A stretch of DNA of 64,000 nucleotides from Cysteiniphilum sp. JM-1 (lineage in GTDB: Bacteria; Pseudomonadota; Gammaproteobacteria; Francisellales; Francisellaceae): NCBI RefSeq assembly GCF_008711525.1, contig NZ_VXKS01000015.1, positions 1 to 64,000 of the forward strand. The letters run 5' to 3'. The notes under the pieces are model-generated. The model did no database searches. It was not told the origin of the DNA and was given only the letters and a program-made list of their open reading frames with translations. Each line of letters begins with the position of its first letter. Position 1 is the stretch's first letter. The position numbers were made by a program, and so were the translations under genes. Shown here piece by piece: positions 44,150 to 54,026 of this stretch.

Positions 44150-45166
44150 ATGATGATAGTTCTTGTTAGTATTATCATCATTGCACTTTTTTTTGAATTT
44201 ATTAATGGTTTTCATGATGTTGCCAATGTTGTAGCAACACCGATTGCATCAAAATCATTATCTCCTTATCAAGCGATTATTATTGCCGCAATTTTTAATT
44301 TTGTCGGTGCGTTTATTGGTACAGCAGTAGCGACAACAATTAGTAAAGGCTTGGTTGATGCCAATGTTGTAACACATTTAGTATTAATTGCTGCATTGTT
44401 CGCTGCGATTAGCTGGAACCTGTTTACATGGTATTTCGGTATTCCATCGAGTTCATCGCACGCACTGATTGGATCTTTGGTAGGCGCTGCTATTGCCGCA
44501 AGTAATGTCCATACGATTCATTATGGTATTTTAGTTGGTAAAATTATTGTGCCGATGGTGCTATCGCCAATCTTGGCATTTTTCTTAGCACTGATCTTAG
44601 TGGTTATTCTATTTAGAATCTTAAGTAAGCGTAAAACACCACGCAAATCAAATGCACGTATTCGCGAGATGCAGGTGATCTCTAGTAGTTTATTGGCATT
44701 AAGTCATGGTTCAAACGATGCACAAAAAACGATGTCGATTATTACCTTGGCATTATTTAGCTTTGGTGTGCTTACAACGGTTTCACACATTCCTGTATGG
44801 GTGATTTGCTTGTGTGCATTAACCATGGCGCTTGGTACCTTATCCGGTGGCATGCGCATTATTAAGACATTAACCACACGTGTTGCCAAAATTGGTCCAG
44901 CGAACGGTTTTGCCGCTGAGATGAGCTCAGGTTTACTGATTCTTGGCGCTTCACATCTAGGTTTGCCAGTGAGTACCACGCAAGCTGCTTCCGGCTCAAT
45001 TATGGGAGCGGGCTATCCTGAAAGTGGTGGCGTTAATTGGCGTGTGGTAAGAACAATGGCGACTGCTTGGCTTTTAACTCTACCATGCTGTATGGTGATG
45101 AGCTTTATTGCCTACAAACTACTTTTTGCACTTTTTGGAGACTTGGGGATATCCGTTAACATTTAG
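44150..45166 (+). CDS. Pit-family inorganic phosphate transporter
   Basis: A 338-residue PHO4-family membrane protein with about 10 helices. Both inverted halves carry the signature: FINGFHDVANVVATPIAS near residue 19-36 and LALSHGSNDAQKTMSI near 183-198, plus GIPSSSSHALIGSLVGA. It carries phosphate as a metal complex with protons. It is an operon with the DUF47 gene. Length suits the shorter bacterial Pit proteins. Confidence 0.94.
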   Translation: MMIVLVSIIIIALFFEFINGFHDVANVVATPIASKSLSPYQAIIIAAIFNFVGAFIGTAVATTISKGLVDANVVTHLVLIAALFAAISWNLFTWYFGIPSSSSHALIGSLVGAAIAASNVHTIHYGILVGKIIVPMVLSPILAFFLALILVVILFRILSKRKTPRKSNARIREMQVISSSLLALSHGSNDAQKTMSIITLALFSFGVLTTVSHIPVWVICLCALTMALGTLSGGMRIIKTLTTRVAKIGPANGFAAEMSSGLLILGASHLGLPVSTTQAASGSIMGAGYPESGGVNWRVVRTMATAWLLTLPCCMVMSFIAYKLLFALFGDLGISVNI

Positions 45167-45184
45167 TCATATTGAGGTTTAACT

Positions 45185-46534
45185 ATGTTGTTAAAATCAG
45201 AAAAGAAATCCACCTTAAGTATTGCCAGTATTTATGCGTTTAGAATGCTGGGTCTTTTTATTATTTTGCCTATTTTTAGTCTTTATGCCGATAAGATTAT
45301 CGATGCAACGCCAACATTAATCGGTGTGGCGTTGGGTATTTATGGCTTAACGCAAGCATTATTACAGATTGTTTTGGGTGTGCTATCCGATAAGTATGGA
45401 CGAAAGCCCGTGATTTTATTTGGTTTAATTGTATTTATTATTGGTAGCATTATCGCTGCGATGTCACATACGATCTATGGCATTATTATTGGTCGCGCTT
45501 TGCAAGGAGCAGGTGCCATAGGTAGTACACTTACGGCTTTAGTTGCCGATACGACCAAAGAAGAAAATCGCATGAAAGCGATGTCAGTGATTGGTATGAC
45601 CATTGGTTTATCCTTTATTGGGGCGATGGTGCTAGGTCCCATTTTAAATACATGGATTGGTTTGTCGGGTATCTTTTGGTTGACGGCCATTTTAGGTGCT
45701 ATTGGTATTGTTATCTTAATTTATGGTGTGCCAACGCCCACGAAAATTATTTTTCATAAAGGATCTGAAACAACGCCTAGTCAAATCAAGAGTGTATTGA
45801 AAAAGCCTGAATTATTGCGTTTAAACTATGGTATTTTTAGCTTGCATGCGATGCTAACGGCATTGTTTCTGGCTATTCCGGTTATTTTAATTGACTATAT
45901 TGGCGTGAGTATTGATAAACAGTGGATTATTTATTTGCCTGTGCTGTTTATTTCATTTTTCCTTATGGTGCCATTTATCATTATTGCCGAGACTAAAAAC
46001 TTGATGAAGCCTGTTTTTGTTGGTGCGATCATTATTCTTACGGCAATGCAGTTTTTACTGTATGAATTTGATCATCATGTCATTGTGATGAGTCTTTTAT
46101 TAGTATTATATTTTGCAAGCTTTACCTTGCTTGAAGCAGCTTTGCCGTCACTGATCTCAAAAATGGCACCAATTAGCAGCAAAGGCACGGCAATGGGTGT
46201 TTACTCTAGCGCTCAGTTCTTGGGTATATTTTTTGGTGGCGTATTAGGTGGTGTGATCATGCATCACTTTGGTATACAGGGTATTTTTATTTTTAATGGT
46301 CTGTTAGGTGTGTTGTGGATTGTGATCGCTATAACGATGCAAAAACCAAAACAATTAAGCTCTAAACTATATAGCCTCAATAAAGCTAAGCATATGGATG
46401 CTAAGGCGCTACAACAGCAAATTCTTAATTTGCCAGGTGTTGAGGAGGCAATGGTCTGTTTAGATGAGGGGGCAGCCTATCTTAAAGTTGATAAAAAAAT
46501 ATTTGATGAAGTTACATTGAAATCAGTTTTATAA
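45185..46534 (+). CDS. yajR: YajR-like MFS transporter with C-terminal YAM domain
   Basis: A 449-residue protein. Twelve helices fill residues 10-390; the A motif LGVLSDKYGRKPVI lies between helices 2 and 3. A small soluble domain at the end (about 405-449: LNLPGVEEAMVCLDEGAAYLK) has the ferredoxin-like YAM/HMA look that sets YajR apart from other MFS proteins. Substrate unknown; a proton-driven exporter. It starts 18 bp after pit. Confidence 0.88.
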   Translation: MLLKSEKKSTLSIASIYAFRMLGLFIILPIFSLYADKIIDATPTLIGVALGIYGLTQALLQIVLGVLSDKYGRKPVILFGLIVFIIGSIIAAMSHTIYGIIIGRALQGAGAIGSTLTALVADTTKEENRMKAMSVIGMTIGLSFIGAMVLGPILNTWIGLSGIFWLTAILGAIGIVILIYGVPTPTKIIFHKGSETTPSQIKSVLKKPELLRLNYGIFSLHAMLTALFLAIPVILIDYIGVSIDKQWIIYLPVLFISFFLMVPFIIIAETKNLMKPVFVGAIIILTAMQFLLYEFDHHVIVMSLLLVLYFASFTLLEAALPSLISKMAPISSKGTAMGVYSSAQFLGIFFGGVLGGVIMHHFGIQGIFIFNGLLGVLWIVIAITMQKPKQLSSKLYSLNKAKHMDAKALQQQILNLPGVEEAMVCLDEGAAYLKVDKKIFDEVTLKSVL

Positions 46535-46564
46535 AAAAAGCACGTACCGCTAGTCAGCTATAAA

Positions 46565-46595
46565 TTGTCTGTTACAATGCAAAGCTATCTATAAT
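46565..46595 (+). promoter_or_regulatory. Possible sigma-70 promoter for the ABC exporter
   Basis: TTGTCT at 46565-46570 and TATAAT at 46590-46595, spaced 19 bp, upstream of the ABC ATPase gene at 46613. Spacing is a little long, but the -10 is perfect. Confidence 0.4.
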
Positions 46596-46612
46596 TAATA
46601 ATCGAGTTTACG

Positions 46613-47539
46613 ATGAATTATACAAAAGCGCTGTCTTTGGTTAATGTCAATAAGATATACAAAGGTGGCTTTCATGCGGTAAAAGATGTCAGTTTTGACG
46701 TATATCCGGGAGATTTCTTTGCCTTATTAGGACCTAATGGCGCGGGTAAATCAACTACATTGGGGATGATCTCAGCACTTGTCAATAAAACCTGCGGCAG
46801 CATTGAAATCTGCGGCTATGATACGCTGAAATCCCCCTTTATGGCGCGCAAGCATCTAGGGGTTATGCCACAAGAGGTAAACTTAAATATCTTTGAAACA
46901 CCGATGCAAATCCTGTTAACACAGGCAGGCTACTTTGGGCTTAATCGTGAGACAACCAAACCTTATGCTGAAAAGCTGTTAAGAGATATGGCGTTGTGGG
47001 ATAAAAAGGATGAGCAAGTACGTTTTTTATCTGGTGGTATGAAGCGTCGCTTGATGGTGGCGCGTGCACTTATTCATAAACCCAAGGTGCTGATCTTGGA
47101 TGAGCCAACGGCAGGGGTTGATGTTGAGCTACGTCAATCACTATGGGAGCAAATGCGCGCGTTAAATAAAGAAGGATTAACGATTATCTTAACCACACAT
47201 TATCTTGAAGAAGCTGAGAGCATGTGTAATCGCATTGCGTTAATTCATCAGGGTAAATTGCACACGAGTTCAGATATGAAAACACTGTTAAGATCAGTGG
47301 AAAAAGAGACGTATATTTTTGATTTGAAAGAGCCAATAACACCGTCACAAATGCAATGTGAATACGGGCAATGTCAGTTAGTTGATTCAAACACTTTGGA
47401 AATTGAGGTCGATAAGAGTGTGACATTGAATCAATTATTTGCTGATTTAAGTCAGCAGAATATTGACGTATTAAGTGTTAAGACAAAAACAAATAAACTG
47501 GAAAAACTGTTTATTGATGTCGCAAGAAATAAGGCATAG
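46613..47539 (+). CDS. yadG: ABC exporter ATP-binding protein (YadG-like)
   Basis: A 308-residue ATPase: Walker A GPNGAGKST at 40-48, signature LSGGMKRRL near 140, Walker B VLILDEPTAGVDVE near 160-172, and a switch histidine in ILTTHYLEEAE. The C-terminal 80 residues are a regulatory extension. With the next gene it makes an ABC-2 type exporter of the YadGH kind; the substrate is unknown. Confidence 0.9.
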   Translation: MNYTKALSLVNVNKIYKGGFHAVKDVSFDVYPGDFFALLGPNGAGKSTTLGMISALVNKTCGSIEICGYDTLKSPFMARKHLGVMPQEVNLNIFETPMQILLTQAGYFGLNRETTKPYAEKLLRDMALWDKKDEQVRFLSGGMKRRLMVARALIHKPKVLILDEPTAGVDVELRQSLWEQMRALNKEGLTIILTTHYLEEAESMCNRIALIHQGKLHTSSDMKTLLRSVEKETYIFDLKEPITPSQMQCEYGQCQLVDSNTLEIEVDKSVTLNQLFADLSQQNIDVLSVKTKTNKLEKLFIDVARNKA

Positions 47540-47548
47540 GTGGGGAAG

Positions 47549-48328
47549 ATGACATTTAAAGAATACTGGATTATTTATTACACAATATTAAGAAAAGAAG
47601 TGGTGCGTGTGCTACGCATTTGGCCGCAAACCCTTTTACCTTCAGCGATTACCATCAGTTTGTATTTCCTCATTTTTGGGAAAGTGGTTGGTGCGCGCGT
47701 TGGCACGATGGATGGTTTTGGTTATATGCACTTTATTACACCTGGTCTTGTCATTATGGCAGTTATTAATAACTCATATGCCAATGTCGTGGGCTCGTTT
47801 TATGGTGCGCGCTTTAATCACTCCATTCAAGAGCTTTTGGTATCTCCGGCAACTAATCATTTGATTATCTTGGGCTATGTATCAGGTGGTGTTGCACGTG
47901 GCTTTTTTGTTGGGGTGATGGTGACGATTGTCGCAGGATTATTTGGCGGGATTGCAATAGGCTTTAGTGGATTACTGTTAATCCTATTATCATTTATTTT
48001 ATGTGGCACTTTATTTTCATTGGGTGGCCTGTTAAATGGTATTTTCTCGCAAAGCTTTGATGACACGACTATTTTTCCTACCTTTGTGCTAACACCATTG
48101 ATTTATCTTGGTGGCGTGTTTTATGGTTTGAGTGCATTACCACCATTTTGGCAACATATCGCGCAATATAATCCGTTATTTTATATCGTTGATTTTGTGC
48201 GTTACGCATTTATTGGCTATTCATCTGTCAACCCAGTGGTTGCTTTAGTTGCCATCGTGCTATTAATCGCTATTCTTTATAGCTTGGCATGGTATTTGCT
48301 ATCACGTGGTATTCGTTTAAAGTCTTAA
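47549..48328 (+). CDS. yadH: ABC-2 type exporter permease (YadH-like)
   Basis: About 259 residues with six membrane helices, and the ABC-2 family signature in the C-terminal half (TPLIYLGGVFYGLSALPPFW, YNPLFYIVDFVRYAFIG). The track-length start would be GTG 47540, but GTGGGG there looks like the ribosome site for ATG 47549, which I prefer. It begins right after the ATPase gene. Confidence 0.92.
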   Translation: MTFKEYWIIYYTILRKEVVRVLRIWPQTLLPSAITISLYFLIFGKVVGARVGTMDGFGYMHFITPGLVIMAVINNSYANVVGSFYGARFNHSIQELLVSPATNHLIILGYVSGGVARGFFVGVMVTIVAGLFGGIAIGFSGLLLILLSFILCGTLFSLGGLLNGIFSQSFDDTTIFPTFVLTPLIYLGGVFYGLSALPPFWQHIAQYNPLFYIVDFVRYAFIGYSSVNPVVALVAIVLLIAILYSLAWYLLSRGIRLKS

Positions 48329-48346
48329 GAAAATGAAAGGAATTAG

Positions 48347-49990
48347 ATGAAAATTTCAGTCGTCCAACTAAATTACACTGTTGCTGATTTTACGTATAAC
48401 TTTGAAAAAATTTCGCGCGCGATGCATGAGCACAAAGCAGCGGATTTAATCGTGTTTTCTGAGCTTTGTATCAGCGGTTATTATCCCTATGATTTATTGA
48501 CTTATGATGAAGTAATCAACAGACAAAATCAGATCATTGATAAGATTAAAACGCTTACAAAAACGCTGAATACAGCGGTAGTAATAGGTGCGGCAACGGC
48601 AATAGCAGGACTTAAAAAATTTCATAACAGCGCACTTGTCATTGCCGAAGGTGAGATTGTTCATTGTTATCACAAGCAACTTATTCCAAGCTATGGGGTT
48701 TTTGATGAGACAAGGCATTTTATTGCCGGACAAAACAAAAAGCCAAGCTTCAAGTTTAAAGGTCAGCATTTAGCTATTTTGATCTGTGAAGACATTTGGT
48801 ATGACAATCATCAAGGTTATTTAACAAATCCTATCGATGATTTACCGCAAAATCTTGATGCGCTTATTGTGGTAAATGCTTCGCCTTCGATGTTTGGTAA
48901 GTTTGAGCAGCGGTTACAGATTGTGAAAAATATTACCAGAAAAATTAAAGCGCCTGTTATCTATAGCTCACAAGTTGGTGGTTATGATGAGCTGATATAT
49001 GATGGCGCGAGTTTCGTATGCAATGCCAACTCAGAGCTTATTGCATTAGCAGATAGTTTTAAAGAGGGACATTTTAGCATTGATCTTGAACGCTTACCAC
49101 AAGCAATTCTTAAAGCGCCATATCAAGACAACCCACAAGCATTCGTTTTGCAACAGCTGATATGCGGATTAAAGGATTATGTCCATAAGTGCGGATTTAA
49201 GGGTGTGGTAGTTGGTTCATCCGGTGGTATTGATAGTGCATTGACTTTGGCGATTGCTACTTTGAGTTTAGGTAAAGATAATGTCAAAGCGATTACGATG
49301 CCTTCTGTGTATTCCTCCGAAGGCTCGGTAAGCGATTCAGTTGAATTGTGCCAGAATTTAGGAATTGAACTTTTTACACGTGAAATCAAAGAGGAGTTTT
49401 TACTTACCTGTGCCAACTTTAGTAAAGCATTTGGAACTGAACCTAAAAAATTGACCAAAGAAAATATGCAAGCACGTATTCGTGGGCGAATTGTCATGGA
49501 GTACTCCAATGACACAGGATTTTTAATGCTGACAACGGGTAACAAGAGTGAGCTTGCCGTGGGCTATGCGACACTTTATGGTGATATGTGTGGTGCACTA
49601 AATTGCATTGGTGATTTATATAAGAATGATGTTTATGCTTTATCAAATTATATTAATCAAGCATATGGTGAGCTGATCCCGCAACGCATTATTGATAAAG
49701 CACCATCGGCTGAATTATCCGAAGGGCAAAAGGATTCTGATAGTTTACCGGATTATGATCATCTTGATGCGATGCTTAAGCTATATCTAGAGCGTGATTT
49801 ACTGGCAGATAATGAAATAAAGCGACTAGAGAGCATTGTTGCTGAAGTAGATTTAACTGAGCAAAAAAGAATTTATCGTTTGGTAGAGTTAGCTGAGTTT
49901 AAGCGCAAACAAGCGCCACAGATTTTATTTATTCAACGTCGCCCGTTTGGTATGGGTCGACGTATGCCAACCACGGCTATGCGGTCATAG
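48347..49990 (+). CDS. nadE: Glutamine-dependent NAD+ synthetase
   Basis: A 547-residue two-domain enzyme for the last step of NAD synthesis. The N-terminal amidase (nitrilase) domain has the catalytic triad Glu39 (VFSELCISGYYP), Lys110 (CYHKQLIP) and Cys147 (LAILICEDIWY). The C-terminal synthetase domain carries the ATP pyrophosphatase loop GSSGGIDSALT near 288-298 and LLTTGNKSELAVGY-like MLTTGNKSELAVGYATL. It lies between the ABC exporter and system 2, and the 174-bp gap after it holds no gene. Confidence 0.95.
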   Translation: MKISVVQLNYTVADFTYNFEKISRAMHEHKAADLIVFSELCISGYYPYDLLTYDEVINRQNQIIDKIKTLTKTLNTAVVIGAATAIAGLKKFHNSALVIAEGEIVHCYHKQLIPSYGVFDETRHFIAGQNKKPSFKFKGQHLAILICEDIWYDNHQGYLTNPIDDLPQNLDALIVVNASPSMFGKFEQRLQIVKNITRKIKAPVIYSSQVGGYDELIYDGASFVCNANSELIALADSFKEGHFSIDLERLPQAILKAPYQDNPQAFVLQQLICGLKDYVHKCGFKGVVVGSSGGIDSALTLAIATLSLGKDNVKAITMPSVYSSEGSVSDSVELCQNLGIELFTREIKEEFLLTCANFSKAFGTEPKKLTKENMQARIRGRIVMEYSNDTGFLMLTTGNKSELAVGYATLYGDMCGALNCIGDLYKNDVYALSNYINQAYGELIPQRIIDKAPSAELSEGQKDSDSLPDYDHLDAMLKLYLERDLLADNEIKRLESIVAEVDLTEQKRIYRLVELAEFKRKQAPQILFIQRRPFGMGRRMPTTAMRS

Positions 49991-50164
49991 ACAAAGCACC
50001 ACAAGCCTATGTAGGACAATGATCTTTTGACAGCTTCCGGTCATTAAATGGTTACTTATTTGCTGCACTCTCGTGTGCATAAATGAGACTTATCTTTTAG
50101 GGAGATTTTTATACAATAACTAGCAGTATGTTATTAACTGTATAAAAAGTAAGGCTATAGGGTA

Positions 50165-51019
50165 ATGTTAAAAGCTAGTCCGTTTAAAATAATTAAAAGT
50201 ATTTTATTTAAAGATAAGAAACGCAAAGTTGTGGCAGGAGCTGTTGCAATAGTATTAATAGCGGCACTATATGGCAATGCCACTGCTGAAAAACCAACCT
50301 TGCCACCAAAGTCTAAAGCGATGGAAACAAGTGAGCAAAACTACTATCAAGAAGGCTTAAGCAAACAAGAAAAACTGAATATTGAAGTGTCTGATCTAAG
50401 TAGCGATATTGATACTAATAAGTTAACGACTCAAGAGAGGTCAATTAAAAATACTGGTTGGGTAAAAAAAACTAAGGCAAGTATACAAAAACAGTCATTT
50501 GTCACAGATGGATTGTCAGAAAAAAAGGCAAACCAAGACGCTCAAACACAAATAGATAATCAAAGTTTAACAAACAATGCTTTATTTGAAACGCAGCAGC
50601 AAATTATGGAAGTTCAAAAAGAGATTAAGCTGCTCACAAATCGTATTGCCAAGCTAGATAAAGGCTATGACACGTTGCAGAAAAGCCAGCAAACATTAGT
50701 AAGTAAAAACGAAAAGATAAATCAGGAACTTCATCAATTTAAAACTGATTTTACAAATGATATACGCCATATGCAAATGACGTTATTGAAAACCGCCAAA
50801 GCCGCTAAAGATATTGAAATATTTAAGTCATCGATGCGTAACAGATCTGATGAGTTAACGCTAGATGCAATTAGTTATGATCATGCGTGGTTAAGTGATA
50901 GTAATCATAAAAGTATTTCTGTGATGGCTGGAGACGAGATTCCTGATTACGGTAAGGTTATGGAGGTCGATTATAAAAATAACCGCGTGGTTATGGAGTC
51001 TGGGTTTGTTTTTAAATAG
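50165..51019 (+). CDS. dotF: DotF/IcmG paralogue (system 2)
   Basis: A 284-residue bitopic protein: basic N-terminus, a membrane helix at about 22-40 (KVVAGAVAIVLIAALYG), a long coiled coil (about 130-215), and a C-terminal periplasmic domain DAISYDHAWLSDSNHKSISV to NRVVMESGFVFK. This domain parallels the system 1 DotF ending (HRAWLQDAKGNTLSV, VYTSSGFVFS). The linker between differs completely. It opens the second locus. No 17-bp operator is seen upstream; the region is AT-rich. Confidence 0.82.
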   Translation: MLKASPFKIIKSILFKDKKRKVVAGAVAIVLIAALYGNATAEKPTLPPKSKAMETSEQNYYQEGLSKQEKLNIEVSDLSSDIDTNKLTTQERSIKNTGWVKKTKASIQKQSFVTDGLSEKKANQDAQTQIDNQSLTNNALFETQQQIMEVQKEIKLLTNRIAKLDKGYDTLQKSQQTLVSKNEKINQELHQFKTDFTNDIRHMQMTLLKTAKAAKDIEIFKSSMRNRSDELTLDAISYDHAWLSDSNHKSISVMAGDEIPDYGKVMEVDYKNNRVVMESGFVFK

Positions 51020-51035
51020 AAATGATAGGTAGGTT

Positions 51036-54026
51036 ATGACATTATTAAAAAAAGTATCGTCAGCAATAGATGAGCTGTTTGCTTATTTCAGTACGTTGAG
51101 CAGGCAAAATATTGAGTCGTATTGTGATTTTGAATCTGCATGTGAGCATTCCACTATTGTCAATAAAAATGGAACCTTTGTATCTATGATTCGCGTACAC
51201 GGATTTTCTGAAATTGTAAATCAACAAGAATATGCAGAACTATGTGATACTTACTATAGGGCGCTGCATCCATTTCTAAAAACATCGGGGCACAACTTTC
51301 AATTTTTTGTAACCTGTGACCATCAAAATATTTTTCGTGATATTGAGCAAATGCCAATCCAAAGTGATGGAAAGAAGAAAACTTGCCTTGATTTCTCTCA
51401 TCTTAATCAAGCAAGAATGGAGGCATTGAGTAGATATTGCCATTTTGAAGATGTTTATATTGTCATGTGGACAAATGCTAATGATATTCATAAAAGTGAA
51501 TACAAACAAATTATTGAAAAAGAAAAAAAGCGCGCAGATGATGCAAATTTGCCCACCATAAATAATGTACAAATGGTTACTGAGTTTATGGTGGAAGTAT
51601 TACATCGTCATTTATCTGCGGTCGAGCAATTTATCTTAGCATTACAAAAAGGTGGTGTCAGTTGCAATGTTTTAGATAGTCATAAAATGTTGCAAGCAAT
51701 ACGTATTGAAATTGACCCTAAAGGTACGGACCTTACTTGGAAACCTGTTTTACCAGGTGACCACCTTCCTATGTATGTGCCAAAATCAGATGAAGATATC
51801 AGTGCACTGCTGTGGCCAAAACTAGATCAACAACTATTAACACAAGGTGATGGTGAAACCAAAGATATGAGTCATGCACGTTATGGGGATCGAGATTTTT
51901 TCAATGCTGCAGTATCGCTGTTTCCAGAACAGCTACAAAATTTTGATTCTTTATTTAATTCATTACGCGTTAAAGGAGTTCCTTTTTGGGCATCACTTCG
52001 TTTAGAAAGTAATGGCATTAGCTTATTAAAGTTAAAAACAATTATTGCAAGGTTTCTAGCATTTAGTTCACATAAAAATAAATTATTGCTAGATAGTGCT
52101 GCTTTATTGCAGCAAGTTGAGAAGTCAACTGATAATTCAGTGGTGAAAATTTCAGCAAGTTTTTGTACTTGGAGTGACTTTAATCAAGATGAGTTGCTAC
52201 TTAAGCGTAAATCTCAATTGATAAAGTCACTACAAAGTTGGGGTGGGATGCAAGTTAAATCAGTTCATGGTGATGCTTTGTCTGCTTTAATGCAAACGGC
52301 TCCTGCAATTCAATATAAAGATTATCAACCAAAAACAGCAGCACCTTTAGATGGCGTAGTAGGGCTGCTACCCATTTCCAGACCTGCTCGAGTCTGGAAT
52401 AAGGGCGCTTTATTTAGAACACCAGATGGTCGGGTTTGGCCATACCAAAGTGGTTCATCTCTACAGCCAAGTTGGATTGAACTTATCTTTGCTAAATCAG
52501 GTTCTGGAAAGTCAGTATTATTAAATGCATTAAACTTAGCTATGTTAGATGGTGCAAAAGTCGATGAACTGCCTTATTTAGGGATTATGGATATTGGCGA
52601 ATCAAGTAATGGTATTATTTCATTATTGAAGGAGTATCTTCCTTCAAATTATCACCATTTACTATGCTCACATAAGTTACAGTTATCAAAAGATGATGCT
52701 ATTAATCCATTTGATACGTCTTTAGGGTTGCGTACACCTCATGAAGCTAAGAAAGCATTTCTGGTAAATTTTTTAACACTATTAATGTCAGATAAAGTCA
52801 GTACCATACTGGCTGAAGGTATGGCAAATATGCTCAGTTTAATAATAGATGAGGTTTATCATTATTATTCAGATGAGCAGTCACCTAAAGAATATCATAA
52901 CGGACTTGAACCTATAATTGATCAAAAATTAAATGAATTGGATGTTGCACTAACGGATGTAACAACATGGTGGCAAGTCGTTGATATATTATTTGAGCAT
53001 CAATTATATCATTTAGCAAGGCAAGCCCAGAAGTATGCAGTACCGCTGTTAAGTGACACGATCATTGCAGTTAGGCTGAATAATATTGCAGATATGTATC
53101 AAAATGCAAAACTACCAAGTGGGGAAGGTTACATTGATGCATATGCTCGAACCATTTCAAGCATGATTAAAATTTATCCGATGTTTTCAAGTGTTACAAA
53201 ACTGGATGTTTATGACAAGAAAATTATAGGTTTTGATTTAGAAGAGGTCACTCATGGGGGCAGTGATTTTGAAGATAAAAAAACAGCAATCGCTTACATG
53301 TTAGCTCGACAAATCATCAATGATGCTATTCGCCATGATGTACCAACACGAACGGATAAAAACGAGAAATATTACCATTACCATAAGAACAGACATAGTC
53401 AATTTAAGTTACTAAAAAAACGTGTGGTATATGATGAGTTTCACCGAACAAAACAATGTAGTGCACTAATCAACCAAATTCAAAAAGATATGCGAGAGGG
53501 GCGAAAACATAATATTCAAATAAACTTATGTTCTCAATCCTTAGATGACTTTAGTCGCTTAATGACAGAGTTTGCAACTTCTATTTTTATAATGGGATCA
53601 GGCAATCAGAGCATGCTTAATCAGCTTAAGTCAACATTTTCATTAAATGAGACGGAGTTGCAGAGTATTAAGCATCATAGTAGTTCGCCAACGATTCATG
53701 GCGCTGAATTTTTAGCACAATTTTACACTAGCAGCGGTAAATATAGTCGTGCGCTATGTTTAACGTTAAGCCCAATTGAATTATGGGCTTTAACCACTCG
53801 GTCTGAGGATGTGCTATTGCGTGATAATTTATATCAAAAAATTTCTCCTGAGAAAGCACGTAAACTTTTAGCATTTTTTTATCCTCAAGGCACGGCATTA
53901 GATGAAATTAAATATTATGCGGATCGAAATGCTGTCAATAAATCTGAGGCGGTAGATGCTTTAATTGAAAGAATGATTCTAGATCAATCTCAAATACTAA
54001 CTGGTAACAAGGTGCAGCAGTTATGA
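51036..54026 (+). CDS. dotO: DotO/IcmB paralogue, VirB4-like ATPase (system 2)
   Basis: A 996-residue ATPase alike to the system 1 DotO over its full length. Walker A is in FAKSGSGKSVLLNAL at about 486-500, and VYDEFHRTKQCSAL with MREGRKHNIQINLCSQS follows near 800-830. Shared blocks include AAPLDGVVGLLPISRPAR and FRTPDGRVWPYQSGS. An intact nucleotide site suggests a working enzyme rather than a relic. It overlaps dotM by 4 bp downstream. Confidence 0.94.
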   Translation: MTLLKKVSSAIDELFAYFSTLSRQNIESYCDFESACEHSTIVNKNGTFVSMIRVHGFSEIVNQQEYAELCDTYYRALHPFLKTSGHNFQFFVTCDHQNIFRDIEQMPIQSDGKKKTCLDFSHLNQARMEALSRYCHFEDVYIVMWTNANDIHKSEYKQIIEKEKKRADDANLPTINNVQMVTEFMVEVLHRHLSAVEQFILALQKGGVSCNVLDSHKMLQAIRIEIDPKGTDLTWKPVLPGDHLPMYVPKSDEDISALLWPKLDQQLLTQGDGETKDMSHARYGDRDFFNAAVSLFPEQLQNFDSLFNSLRVKGVPFWASLRLESNGISLLKLKTIIARFLAFSSHKNKLLLDSAALLQQVEKSTDNSVVKISASFCTWSDFNQDELLLKRKSQLIKSLQSWGGMQVKSVHGDALSALMQTAPAIQYKDYQPKTAAPLDGVVGLLPISRPARVWNKGALFRTPDGRVWPYQSGSSLQPSWIELIFAKSGSGKSVLLNALNLAMLDGAKVDELPYLGIMDIGESSNGIISLLKEYLPSNYHHLLCSHKLQLSKDDAINPFDTSLGLRTPHEAKKAFLVNFLTLLMSDKVSTILAEGMANMLSLIIDEVYHYYSDEQSPKEYHNGLEPIIDQKLNELDVALTDVTTWWQVVDILFEHQLYHLARQAQKYAVPLLSDTIIAVRLNNIADMYQNAKLPSGEGYIDAYARTISSMIKIYPMFSSVTKLDVYDKKIIGFDLEEVTHGGSDFEDKKTAIAYMLARQIINDAIRHDVPTRTDKNEKYYHYHKNRHSQFKLLKKRVVYDEFHRTKQCSALINQIQKDMREGRKHNIQINLCSQSLDDFSRLMTEFATSIFIMGSGNQSMLNQLKSTFSLNETELQSIKHHSSSPTIHGAEFLAQFYTSSGKYSRALCLTLSPIELWALTTRSEDVLLRDNLYQKISPEKARKLLAFFYPQGTALDEIKYYADRNAVNKSEAVDALIERMILDQSQILTGNKVQQL